A DNA stretch of 53,656 bases, from assembly GCA_027483795.1 (NCBI GenBank), contig JAIXTT010000054.1:1-53656 (forward strand), in the 5' to 3' direction. Below the pieces are notes generated by a model that searched no databases, was not told the origin of the DNA, and worked only from the letters and a program-made list of their open reading frames with translations. The DNA comes from Hyphomicrobiales bacterium. Lineage in GTDB: Bacteria; Pseudomonadota; Alphaproteobacteria; Rhizobiales; Beijerinckiaceae. Below are positions 43,943 through 52,366 of the stretch, in pieces (positions within the stretch are counted from its first letter, which is position 1; each line of letters begins with the position of its first letter). The position numbers and the translations under genes are program-made.

Positions 43943-45369
43943 TCCGCTGCCGTCCTGTTGGGGGTGCCCGAGCCCCGCACGCCTGCGCCGCGCGGGGACG
44001 AGCTTGCCGACCCTTCCCGCATCATCGCGCCGACGGCCCGGATGTCGGGGACCGTGTCGATGCGGAGAAGAGCCTCCGCGATGGCCTGCGCGGCGGCGTC
44101 GGAGACGACGGACCGCGCACAATCGAAGAACTTGGTTTCCAGCGCGCCGGGCGGCAGCGGATGGGCGGCGTCGCGGCCCAGCGGCATGTCCACATGCGCG
44201 TCGAACACCCGCCCGTCACGGGTCGTGACCCGGACGTCGGCGAAGAAATGCTGCGTCGTCTCCATCACCGCCTCGGGATGCGGCGCGGCCTCGATGCGGG
44301 TCATGAAGGCGCGGACGGCGGGGTCCTTCACCGCCTCGTCGCTGAAGTGGTCGGTGCGGACCGAGCCGTCGAGCGCGGCGCGCGCGAGCACGTATTGGAC
44401 GCTGAACTTGCCGTCGAGGCCCGAGCGCGGATCGGGCCGATCGGTGTGGCGCAGCCGGCGGGGATGCGTCCACGAGCGGATATGGGCGATGTCGGCGGCC
44501 GCGATCGTCTCGCGCGCCATGATGTCCATGAGCGCGTCGAGCGCCGGATGCGTGCTGGCGCAGCAGGGATGGCGCTTGAAGGCGACGCCCGGTTCGACGA
44601 GGTCGTAGGGGGCGGCGAACGTCTCGAACAGCGCCTCCGGCCGGAAATTCCCCGCACCGTTGAAGACCATGAAGAAGCCCTGCGGATGCTCGAGCGCGCC
44701 CGCATTGGCGGTCAGCCCCGCTTGGGTCAGAAGCGCGGCGTGCAGCCCGCTGCGGGCGCATTGGCCGACGTGGAACGGCTTCGTCATCGTCCCGAAATTC
44801 GCCTTGATTCCGGCCGCCATCGATGCGGCGAGAGCCAGCGCATTGGCGACGCCGGCGGCGTCGAGCCCGATCAGCCGGGCGCAGGCGGCCGCGGCGCCGA
44901 AGGTGCCGAGCGTGGCGGTCGGATGCCAGCCCTTCTCGTAATGGGTGAAGTTGACGGCCCGACCGATCTTGGTCTCGACCTCGAAGCCCGTGACGTAGGC
45001 GGCGAGGACGTCACGCCCGGCCGCACCGCGCGCCTCGCCCAGCGCCCAGAGGGCGGGGAGGATCGGCGCCGACGGATGCCCGCCCATCGTGTTGCTGCAG
45101 TCGTCGAAATCGAGCGCATGCGCCGCCGTCCCGTTGACGAGCGCGGCGTCGAGCATCCCCGTCGTGGCGGCGCTCCCGAAAAGGCTCGCCGGACCCGAAG
45201 GCGCGATGTCGCTGGCCGCGGCCACGGCGCGCACGCAGTCCTCGCCTGCTCCCGCGAGCGTCACGCCCACCGTGTCGAGCAATGCCAGCCGCGCCGCGCG
45301 CAGAGCGTCCTGCGGAACGGCCGCCAAGTCGATGGCGAGCGCTTTCTCGGCCAGCTGCAACAGAAGCAT
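43939..45369 (-). CDS. MmgE/PrpD family protein (copy 2)
   Basis: A 476-residue MmgE/PrpD protein and first gene of the minus-strand operon. Blocks seen: ARLALLDTVGVTLAGAGEDC, NGTAAHALDFDDCSNTMGGH (the HALDFDD motif of the family), EKGWHPTATLGTFGAAAACA, KPFHVGQCARSGLHAALLTQ and FKRHPCCASTHPALDALMDI. This set is closer to 2-methylcitrate dehydratase/cis-aconitate-decarboxylase-like members than copy 1. The ATG lies at 45367-45369. It is coupled to the tricarballylate-dehydrogenase-like gene, so its likely substrate is the unsaturated or hydroxylated tricarboxylate made there. Confidence 0.88.
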   Translation of the reverse strand: MLLLQLAEKALAIDLAAVPQDALRAARLALLDTVGVTLAGAGEDCVRAVAAASDIAPSGPASLFGSAATTGMLDAALVNGTAAHALDFDDCSNTMGGHPSAPILPALWALGEARGAAGRDVLAAYVTGFEVETKIGRAVNFTHYEKGWHPTATLGTFGAAAACARLIGLDAAGVANALALAASMAAGIKANFGTMTKPFHVGQCARSGLHAALLTQAGLTANAGALEHPQGFFMVFNGAGNFRPEALFETFAAPYDLVEPGVAFKRHPCCASTHPALDALMDIMARETIAAADIAHIRSWTHPRRLRHTDRPDPRSGLDGKFSVQYVLARAALDGSVRTDHFSDEAVKDPAVRAFMTRIEAAPHPEAVMETTQHFFADVRVTTRDGRVFDAHVDMPLGRDAAHPLPPGALETKFFDCARSVVSDAAAQAIAEALLRIDTVPDIRAVGAMMREGSASSSPRGAGVRGSGTPNRTAAE

Positions 45370-45462
45370 GACGCCTTATCGCCTCCTCCGGCTCGTCCCG
45401 TCCGGCGTCCTGCGGCCGGGTCGCCACGCCCCGGCCGGAAACGGCAGGGAGGTAGGACCAAA

Positions 45463-45494
45463 GTGTAGACACCGGTTTTCACTATTGTCTACAC
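45463..45494. promoter_or_regulatory. Inverted-repeat operator between the two island operons
   Basis: GTGTAGACA (45463-45471) and TGTCTACAC (45486-45494) form a perfect 9-bp inverted repeat with a 14-base spacer, in the AT-rich 233-base gap between the divergent MmgE/PrpD and gntR genes. It is the best candidate operator for the island's GntR regulator. Confidence 0.7.
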
Positions 45495-45591
45495 GAAACT
45501 GCCGATCTATGATGCGTTTCATGTCTCTCGAACAGGAAATGATGTAGTCTCTCCTGTATGGCGCTCTCTTCGCACCATTTTCGAATATAGA

Positions 45592-45621
45592 GTGTCAACA
45601 CGATGTCAAAACGTGTCAACA
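45592..45621 (+). repeat. Direct repeats GTGTCAACA at the gntR start
   Basis: GTGTCAACA occurs at 45592-45600 and 45613-45621, exactly 21 bases apart (two helical turns), with a partial copy (ATGTCAAAA) between. They resemble half of the nearby inverted repeat (GTGTAGACA) and flank the annotated gntR ATG at 45603, suggesting autoregulation and possibly a downstream true start. Confidence 0.55.
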
Positions 45622-46361
45622 ATATCGCTCTGGAAAGTATTTCTTCCAAGAACGGTATGCTTTTGGCGGACAAAGTGCTCTCATTCGTGAGGTCGGAGAT
45701 TTACGAAGGTCGTATTTCAGCCGGCGACCGTATCAATGAACTTGAGATTTCGCAGAAACTCGGCATCAGCCGCGGTCCCGTTCGCGAAGCTATACGCCTC
45801 CTGTCCTCGTCGGGCCTCGTCACTTACGAAGCGAATGTCGGTGCGCGGGTCGTATCCCCCGACGAAGACGGCGTCGCCCAGCTCTACGACGTGCGCGAGG
45901 CGTTGGAATCCACGGCCGCGCGCTTGGCCGCGATCCACATGACGCAGGCCGAGCGCGACGCCCTGATCCGGACGCTCGACGCCCATGACGCCCAGATGAC
46001 CGAAGCCAGCTCCACGAGCTATCCGCGCGGCAACGCCGACTGGGATTTCCACCTGCTGATCCTGAAGGGCTCGCGCAACGACGTCATCTGGCGCATCTGC
46101 GGCGACGAGTTGCGGGACATGTTCTCGCTGCTGCGCAGCCGTCACGGGTCGAGCCCCGGACGCGGCCGACGCGCGCTTCAGGAGCATCGATGGATCGCCG
46201 AGGCCGTGGTCGCAGGCGATGCCGACCTCGCCGCGGCGCTGATGGCCCAGCACATCCGCGCCTCCCGCAACAATCTCCTGGCCGCGATGCGGGCGGGCGG
46301 CGACCGCGACCCGCGGTCGTCTCTCCGCGCTTCCGCTCCGCGGTCGATCTCCTCGAGGTAG
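45603..46361 (+). CDS. GntR-family (FadR/FCD) transcriptional regulator
   Basis: A 252-residue regulator. The winged helix (about residues 22-90) has VRSEIYEGRISAGDRINELE and ISQKLGISRGPVREAIRLLS, then an all-helical FCD ligand domain with LYDVREALESTAARLAA and the metal-site type DWDFHLLILKGSRND. FCD regulators sense carboxylic acids. The first 45 codons are strikingly AT-rich compared with the rest. An ATG at 45657 would give 234 residues and keep the upstream repeats outside the gene; neither start has a clear ribosome site. It lies between the two operons of the island and probably controls both. Confidence 0.88.
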   Translation: MSKRVNNIALESISSKNGMLLADKVLSFVRSEIYEGRISAGDRINELEISQKLGISRGPVREAIRLLSSSGLVTYEANVGARVVSPDEDGVAQLYDVREALESTAARLAAIHMTQAERDALIRTLDAHDAQMTEASSTSYPRGNADWDFHLLILKGSRNDVIWRICGDELRDMFSLLRSRHGSSPGRGRRALQEHRWIAEAVVAGDADLAAALMAQHIRASRNNLLAAMRAGGDRDPRSSLRASAPRSISSR

Positions 46362-46364
46362 ACC

Positions 46365-47258
46365 ATGACGGCGAAATGGCTGAACGGCGCGAACCCCGCC
46401 GCGCATGACTTGATGCATCTGTGCCGGCCCGGCAAGGCGACGGCGGTGGCGGGCGCATGGGACGGCATCTCGGCGGCGCTGGCGGCCCGGGCGGGCTTCG
46501 AGGCGCTCTATCTGTCGGGGGCCGCGTTGTCGGCATCGATGGCCTTGCCCGATCTGGGCCTCATGACTCTCGACGACGTCTGGCGGGCGGCGCGGACGGT
46601 GGTGCGCGCCTCCAACCTTCCGGTCATCGTGGACTGCGACACGGGCTTCGGCGAGGCGCTCAACCTCATGCGCACCGTGCGCGAGCTCGAATCGGTCGGC
46701 GTCGCCTGCATCCAGATCGAGGACCAGCAGCTTCCCAAGAAGTGCGGTCATCTCAACGACAAGCGGCTCATCCCGGTCGACGACATGTGCCGCAAGGTCG
46801 AGGCGGCCAAACGCGCCGCCGGCTCCATGGCCATCTGCGCGCGCACGGATGCCGTGTCCGTCTCGCTGGACGAGGCGCTGGACCGGGCGAAGCGGTATGC
46901 CGCTGCCGGCGCCGACGTCATCTTCGTCGAGGCGCTGAGCAACCACGACGACATCCGCCGCGTCCGCGCCGAGCTCGGCGTTCCGCAGATCGCCAACATG
47001 ACGGAGTTCGGCCGCACGCCGCAGATCGGCCTCGATGAATGGGCCGACCTCGGCTACGAGCTGGTGATCTACCCGGTCTCGGCGATGCGCGTCTCCGCCC
47101 GGGCGATCGAGGACTTCTATGCGGGCCTCGCCCGCGACCGCACGGCCGAGCACCGTCTGCCGACGATGATGACGCGGTCCGAGCTCTACGAGCGCATCGG
47201 CTATTTCGACTACGAGGCGCTGGACGCACAGATCGCCCGTACCGTCCTGCCGTCCTGA
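46365..47258 (+). CDS. 2-Methylisocitrate-lyase-like enzyme (PrpB type, copy 2)
   Basis: A 297-residue lyase of the isocitrate lyase/PEP mutase family. The catalytic loop is QQLPKKCGHLNDK with C127, the exact KKCGH form of 2-methylisocitrate lyases; VDCDTGFGEALN binds the metal, and CARTDAVSVSLDEALDRAKR follows. It should cleave a 2-substituted isocitrate to succinate (or a homologue) and a 2-keto acid such as pyruvate. GAGG precedes the ATG, three bases after the gntR stop. No methylcitrate synthase is present, so ordinary propionate breakdown is not supported. Confidence 0.88.
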   Translation: MTAKWLNGANPAAHDLMHLCRPGKATAVAGAWDGISAALAARAGFEALYLSGAALSASMALPDLGLMTLDDVWRAARTVVRASNLPVIVDCDTGFGEALNLMRTVRELESVGVACIQIEDQQLPKKCGHLNDKRLIPVDDMCRKVEAAKRAAGSMAICARTDAVSVSLDEALDRAKRYAAAGADVIFVEALSNHDDIRRVRAELGVPQIANMTEFGRTPQIGLDEWADLGYELVIYPVSAMRVSARAIEDFYAGLARDRTAEHRLPTMMTRSELYERIGYFDYEALDAQIARTVLPS

Positions 47259-47307
47259 ACCGTCCGTTTCGTTCGCCGCACCGACAAGATCACGGAGAGA
47301 CAGCCCG

Positions 47308-48705
47308 ATGGGAAACCACGCCTCGGACAATCCGCATACGCGCGCCATCGCGGACTTCGTCTCCGGGCTCGCCTATGACGCCATCCCCGGCGACGTGCGC
47401 GACCGGATCAAGCTTCTGGTGCTCGATTCGCTCGGCTGCGCGCTCTACGGGGCCGACCTCCCTTGGACGCGGATCCTGCAGACGACGCTCGCCCGCCACG
47501 ACGCCACCCGCACGAGCCCGGTCTGGGGCACGGATCAGGCGTTGTCCGCGCCGCACGCGGCGCTGGTCAACGGCACGCAGGTTCAGGGCTTCGAGCTCGA
47601 CGACGTGCACCGACAGGGCGTGCTGCATGTGGGCGCGGTGACCCTGCCGGCGCTGCTCGCCGCGATCGAACCGGACACGCCGCTCGACGGGCGGGAGCTT
47701 CTGGCGGCGATCGTGGCCGGCTACGAGATCGGCCCCCGGGTCGGCATGTGCATGGGGCAGGAGCACATCGGTCAGGGTTGGCATTCGGGCGCCACCGTCG
47801 GCGTCTTCTCTGCGGCCGCGGGCGCGGCCCGCGCCATGCGCCTCAGCCCCGAGCGGACGGTGCACGCGCTCGGCATCGCCGGGACGCAGGCGGCGGGCCT
47901 GATGGCCGCCCAATACGGCGCCATGGTCAAGCGCATGCATGCGGGCCGCTCGGCGCAGAGCGGCCTCTACGGCGCGATGCTGGCGCGCGACGGCTTCACC
48001 GGCATCGTGGACGTGTTCGAGGCGCCCTATGGCGGCTTCTGCACCACCTTCTCGCGCTCGACCGACCGCTTCGACCTCTCCGAACTGTCGCGGGGCCTCG
48101 GCGAGGGCTTCGAGACGATGCGCATCTCGCTCAAATTCTATTCCTGCGTGGGCAGCAACCACACGACGCTCGACGCCGTCCGAGCCATCCAGGCCCGGCG
48201 TCCCTTCGTCCACGAGGAGATCGAGCGCATCGTCGTTCACGGCTCGCAGGTCACCGTCGACCACGTCGGTTGGCCCTACGAGCCGCAGGGCCTGACCTCG
48301 GCGCAGCTGAACCTCCCCTTCTGCGTGGCGACCCTGCTGCTCGAGGGCGACGTCTTCGTCGACCAGTTCCCGGAGGATTGCGTCGGCGATCGCGAGCGCA
48401 TCGCCCTTTCGCGGAAGGTCGAGGTCGTGCATGACCCGGCGATCACCGCGCTCGGCTCGAAGTTCCGCCACAAGGTGCGCGTCGACGTGCACTTCAAGGA
48501 CGGCGCCTGCCTCAGCGAGACGCGCGAGGCCCCGCGCGGCAGCGAGTCGTCCTTCGCGAGCGAGGCCGACATCGTGGAGAAGTTCCGCAAGCTGGCCTCC
48601 AAGCGCCTCGACGACGCTCGGCAGGACGCCCTCATCGAGGCCGTGCTGCGGATGGAGACGCTGACGAGCGCCCACACCCTCGTCGAGAGGCTGCGCCGTC
48701 CGTGA
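47308..48705 (+). CDS. MmgE/PrpD family protein (copy 3)
   Basis: A 465-residue MmgE/PrpD protein. Visible blocks: IKLLVLDSLGCALYGADLPW, NGTQVQGFELDDVHRQGVLH, GWHSGATVGVFSAAAGAARA, GAMVKRMHAGRSAQSGLYGA and FYSCVGSNHTTLDAVRAIQA. GGAGAGACAGCCCG lies before the ATG. It follows the PrpB-type lyase by 49 bases and overlaps the AbrB-family gene (GTGA). A dehydratase, isomerase or epimerase step feeding the lyase is the most likely role; the reaction cannot be read from sequence. Confidence 0.87.
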   Translation: MGNHASDNPHTRAIADFVSGLAYDAIPGDVRDRIKLLVLDSLGCALYGADLPWTRILQTTLARHDATRTSPVWGTDQALSAPHAALVNGTQVQGFELDDVHRQGVLHVGAVTLPALLAAIEPDTPLDGRELLAAIVAGYEIGPRVGMCMGQEHIGQGWHSGATVGVFSAAAGAARAMRLSPERTVHALGIAGTQAAGLMAAQYGAMVKRMHAGRSAQSGLYGAMLARDGFTGIVDVFEAPYGGFCTTFSRSTDRFDLSELSRGLGEGFETMRISLKFYSCVGSNHTTLDAVRAIQARRPFVHEEIERIVVHGSQVTVDHVGWPYEPQGLTSAQLNLPFCVATLLLEGDVFVDQFPEDCVGDRERIALSRKVEVVHDPAITALGSKFRHKVRVDVHFKDGACLSETREAPRGSESSFASEADIVEKFRKLASKRLDDARQDALIEAVLRMETLTSAHTLVERLRRP

Positions 48706-49858
48706 CGGCGTCCGGCGGGCCGGCTTGGCGGAAGCTGCGCGGGTTCGGCGGCCGCTTCGCCGCGCGCCGCCCTTCTCGGCACGAGCTCGTCGCGCTGCTC
48801 GTCGCGGCGGCGGCGGGCGCCGCGTTCCATCGGCTCGCGGTGCCGCTCGCCTGGGTGCTCGGGCCGCTCGTGGCGACCGCGGCGCTGGCCGTCGCGGGGC
48901 GGCCCGTCTTCACCTCGGTGAACGCGCGGCGCTTCGGCCAGGTCACCATCGGGGCGAGCATCGGCCTGAACATCACCGCCGCGGTTCTCGCCACCATCGT
49001 CCTATGGTTGCCCGTGATGATCGCGACGGCGATCTTCGCCATCGTGCTGGGCGCCGTCATCGCGGCGCCGCTGGCCCGCTGGGGCGGCATCGACATCCGC
49101 ACGGCCTATTATTCCATGATGCCCGGCGGCCTCACCGAGATGGCCAATATCGGGCTTGCCGCCGGCGCGCGGCCCGAACCCATCGCGCTCGCGCAATCGC
49201 TGCGCGTGACGCTGCTGGTCCTCATCCTTCCGCCGCTCATCGTGGCGCTCGACATTCATGGCGACGCGGTGGACGGGCTCGCGGGCCGGCCGCTGCCTTG
49301 GCTTCACACGCTCGTCGCGCTCGCGCTCGGCCTGGGCGGCGTCCGGCTGGCGCGGCTTCTGCGCTTCAACAATCCGTGGATGCTGGGAGCTTTGATCGGC
49401 ACGGGAACGGCCGCCGCGCTCGGCCTGCTGGTCGGCAAGCTGCCCACATGGCTCTTCTATGCGGGCAGTTCATGATCGGCATCGCGGTCGGCGCGCGGTT
49501 CAGGCGCGAGAGCCTCATGCGCCTGCCGCGTTTCGCGGCGGCGGTCACGGGGACGATCATCATCGTGGCGACGATCATGGGCGCCTATGCGGCGCTGCTC
49601 TCCCGGCTGAGCGGTCTCGATCTCGCCAGCGCGGCGCTCGGTGCATCGCCCGGGGGCTTCGCCGAAATGGCGATCACCGCCCAGACGCTGCATCTGTCCG
49701 TCGGACTCGTCACGGCTTTCCACGTCGTACGTGCGTTTCTGGTCAATGCGGCGGTCGAGCATATTCGGGGCATGCTGGCCCGCATCGGCCTTTTCACGAT
49801 GATGAGCCGCATCGTCGGCTTGCCCGATGAGCCCGGTCCGGCGGGCGAACGCGACTAG
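48702..49858 (+). pseudogene. AbrB-family membrane protein, split by a one-base frameshift
   Basis: An AbrB-family (COG3180, also labelled ammonia monooxygenase-like) membrane protein with a duplicated five-to-six-span unit. The first frame (GTG 48702) reads to LPTWLFYAGSS and stops at 49475. The next frame continues as QFMIGIAVGARFRRESLMRL through LGASPGGFAEMAITAQTLHL to 49858, exactly the missing second half. One extra C in GCGGGCAGTTC (about 49461-49471) would restore FYAGQFMIG. Without the shift the protein would have about 385 residues, the family's usual length. It is either a real inactivation or a sequencing error. The first half contains the matching MMPGGLTEMANIGLAAGARP. Confidence 0.85.
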
Positions 49859-50027
49859 GGCGTCGACCGAGGCCGGAACATGGCGCTTCGTTCGATGATC
49901 GATCGGGTGGTTCTTGCATCGCCCGCCGACGGTCCGGAGCTCGCCGCGGAGATTGGCGACGACCCGGCGGCGAACGTGTCGCGGTGTGGAGAGCCGAACT
50001 CCGAGCGGAGGGGAACCGGGCCTCGGG

Positions 50028-51458
50028 TCACGTCGGCATTGAACCGAGGGGCGGAGCATGGGCCTCCACCGCCTGCAGGTAGCGCCGATAGGCCGCCTCG
50101 AGATCGGCGCAGCGTTCGCCGGGCTCGATCCGGTCGGCCACGCGCACGAGCGTGCGGGCGGCGGCCGTGGTGTCGCTGAAATGTCCGATCGCCGTGTGGG
50201 CGATGACCGCGAGGCCGAGCGTCGTCAGTTCGTGGTCGGCCGGTCGATCGACGGAACAGCCCAAGACGTCGGCCTTGAGCTTCGACAGGAATTCACTCCG
50301 CGCGAGACCGCCGGCAAGACGCACGCTCCGCACCGTCAGATCGTGCTCGCCCATGGTGTCCGCGATGTGCCGCAATCCGAAGGCGAAGCCTTCGAACATC
50401 GCCCGTGCGAGATCCGCGCGTGAGGTGTCCAGCGACAGGCCGAGGACGACGCCGCGTGCGTCTGGCCGCCAGTTGGGCGCCCGCACTCCGGAATGAAACG
50501 GCAGGAATGTGACGCCCCGCGCCCCGGGCGGCGAGCCCGACGCCAACAGGTCGAGACCGTCGACCTCCGTTCCGAACAAAGTGGACCGAGCCCATTCGAG
50601 GATGCTTCCCGTTCCACCCATCGATCCCCTGACGAGCCACTTCGCTCCCAAAGGCACGGAGTAGATGCGGCGTGAGGGATCGACGATCCGGCGGTTCGCC
50701 ACGAGGCCGAACGAGGTCACCGTTCCGGAAATGTCGAGCGCTTCGCCGGCTTCCCGGATGCCGCCCGCGATATAGGCGCATTTGCTGTCGAACGTGGCCG
50801 CGATGACGGGGATGCGACCGCCTCCGAGCCGCGCGGCCAACTCGGGGCGAAGCGTCCCCACCGGCTCGCCGACGGCGACCGTTCGCCCCAGACACGAGAG
50901 GTCGAGCTGCAGCCGGCCAGCGACTTCGTCGGTCGGTCGGCGCAGAGCGGTGTAGGCGTCGAGCGTCGCCGTCCCGGCCAGTCGCCGGACCAGAAAGCCG
51001 GTGGCGTCGAGGAAGCTGACCATGCGCGCCGCCGTCTCCGGCTCCTCGCGCCTGAGCCGCATCAATTGCGGGACGACATCCGCGATCGTGGGGCGAAGGC
51101 CGTCCTCACGCGGTCCTTCGATCGACGCCAGACGGGCGAGATCCTGCGCGGACCGCCCGTCGAAATACATCACCGCAGGACCCAGCGCCCTGCCGTCGGC
51201 GTCGAGAGGCACCCATCCGGCCAAGGGGCCCGCGGCGGCGACGGCGGCCGGCCTCACTCCGGCCCTCTCCGCTTCCGCCAGCCCGTCCCGAAGTCCCGTG
51301 TCCCAATCGGCGGACGCCTGCTCGCTGATGCCTCCCCGCGTCGTCGTCGAGACCGGGCACGACCATGTCCAGGACCGCGCGCCGTCGGCCTCCACGGCGG
51401 CCAGCCGCAAACTCTGCGTGCCCAAGTCGACGGCGAGGATCGGTGGCGCGGCCGACAT
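50028..51458 (-). CDS. FGGY-family carbohydrate kinase
   Basis: A 476-residue sugar kinase of the FGGY family (xylulokinase/gluconokinase-like). The N-terminal phosphate loop is AVDLGTQSLRLAAVEADG, the second domain has LDISGTVTSFGLVANRRI, MGGTGSILEWARSTLFG and the C-terminal VRLAGGLARSEFLSKLKADV, followed by LGCSVDRPADHELTTLGLAV. GAGGAGGATCG precedes the ATG. It is the last gene of the deoR-aldolase-kinase group. The substrate is not readable; a sugar, sugar alcohol or sugar acid is expected. The 169 bases between the AbrB-family gene and this stop (49859-50027) show nothing recognisable. Confidence 0.9.
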   Translation of the reverse strand: MSAAPPILAVDLGTQSLRLAAVEADGARSWTWSCPVSTTTRGGISEQASADWDTGLRDGLAEAERAGVRPAAVAAAGPLAGWVPLDADGRALGPAVMYFDGRSAQDLARLASIEGPREDGLRPTIADVVPQLMRLRREEPETAARMVSFLDATGFLVRRLAGTATLDAYTALRRPTDEVAGRLQLDLSCLGRTVAVGEPVGTLRPELAARLGGGRIPVIAATFDSKCAYIAGGIREAGEALDISGTVTSFGLVANRRIVDPSRRIYSVPLGAKWLVRGSMGGTGSILEWARSTLFGTEVDGLDLLASGSPPGARGVTFLPFHSGVRAPNWRPDARGVVLGLSLDTSRADLARAMFEGFAFGLRHIADTMGEHDLTVRSVRLAGGLARSEFLSKLKADVLGCSVDRPADHELTTLGLAVIAHTAIGHFSDTTAAARTLVRVADRIEPGERCADLEAAYRRYLQAVEAHAPPLGSMPT

Positions 51459-51467
51459 CGATCCTCC

Positions 51468-52265
51468 TCAGCCTTGCGCCGAGTTCTGGCGCGCGGCGAA
51501 TTGCTTCCTCAGATCGTCGAGGCTCTTGGCGTTCCGCGTCATGCCGCTCGCGATCGCGCCGCGGTCGGATCCGAGCGCGATGAAGGTGAAACCCATCTCG
51601 GCATAATCGAGCGCCTGCTCGGGCGTGCGCACGAGCACGCCGGACACCTTGCCGTGCCGCCGGGCGGCGGCCGCGACGCGGGCGACCGCTTCCGCGAAAA
51701 CGCCGACGGGACGGTCGGCCGGGACGCCGAGATCGACCGACAGGTCCAACGGCCCCACGAACAGCACGTCGATGCCGTCGACGGCCGCGATGGCGTCGGC
51801 GTTGTCCACGGCCAAGCGGGATTCGATCTGGGCCACCAGCAGGATGCCGGCATTGGCCTCGGCCACGTAGCGATCATAGTCTTGGCCGTATCCGGAGGCC
51901 CGCGTCGATTGTGCGGCCCCGCGCACGCCCAGCGGAGGAATGCGGGCGAGACGGACGATTTGCGCGGCATCGGCGGGCGTGTCGACCTGCGGCACCATCA
52001 GGCCGGCGGGTCCCAGATCGAGGACCCGCTTGAAGGTCGGCCCGTCGATCCCCGGGACGCGGACGATCCCCACCGTGCTCGAGGCTTCGATCGCCTGCAA
52101 CTGATGCAGCAGGTCGTTGTTGTCGCCGAATCCGTGTTCGAGATCGAACAGGATCCAATCGAAACCGCACCGGGCGGTGATCTCCGCGGAGACCGATGAG
52201 CCGAGGCTGAGCCAGGCCCCGCCCAGCATTTCCCCCGAACGGACGCGCGAGCGGATCCACTTCAC
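51468..52265 (-). CDS. HpcH/HpaI-family class II aldolase
   Basis: A 265-residue TIM-barrel aldolase that splits 2-keto-3-deoxy or 4-hydroxy-2-oxo acids, releasing pyruvate. LGSSVSAEITARCGFDWILF, then DLEHG (catalytic His), VRVPGIDG, LMVPQVDTPADAAQIVRLA, the metal-ligand Glu in VAQIESRLAVDN and Asp in FVGPLDLSVDLG are visible. The start is GTG 52263-52265 with GGAGG seven bases upstream. Beside an FGGY kinase and a DeoR regulator it probably acts on a sugar-derived keto acid. Confidence 0.9.
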   Translation of the reverse strand: MKWIRSRVRSGEMLGGAWLSLGSSVSAEITARCGFDWILFDLEHGFGDNNDLLHQLQAIEASSTVGIVRVPGIDGPTFKRVLDLGPAGLMVPQVDTPADAAQIVRLARIPPLGVRGAAQSTRASGYGQDYDRYVAEANAGILLVAQIESRLAVDNADAIAAVDGIDVLFVGPLDLSVDLGVPADRPVGVFAEAVARVAAAARRHGKVSGVLVRTPEQALDYAEMGFTFIALGSDRGAIASGMTRNAKSLDDLRKQFAARQNSAQG

Positions 52266-52289
52266 GGCGCTTCCTCCCGAACCGACGGC

Positions 52290-52340
52290 GTTCGTTTTCG
52301 ACCCGACAGGAAAAACCGTATCCGATTCAGGTTCGTTTTC
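52290..52340. promoter_or_regulatory. Candidate DeoR operators: repeated GTTCGTTTTC
   Basis: GTTCGTTTTC occurs at 52290-52299 and again at 52331-52340 in the 101-base gap between deoR and the aldolase start, with a further partial copy (CTCGTTCGG) at 52345-52353. TTCGTTTTC-like repeats are typical of DeoR/GlpR-family sites. They lie directly before the aldolase start at 52265. Confidence 0.55.
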
Positions 52341-52366
52341 AATCTCGTTCGGATCGCAAATGAAAA

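Noticed and set aside
46365-48705. Ordinary 2-methylcitrate cycle (prpBCD)
   Set aside because: PrpB- and PrpD-like genes are present, but there is no prpC, and additional dehydrogenase, transporter and two more MmgE/PrpD genes point to an external tricarboxylate.
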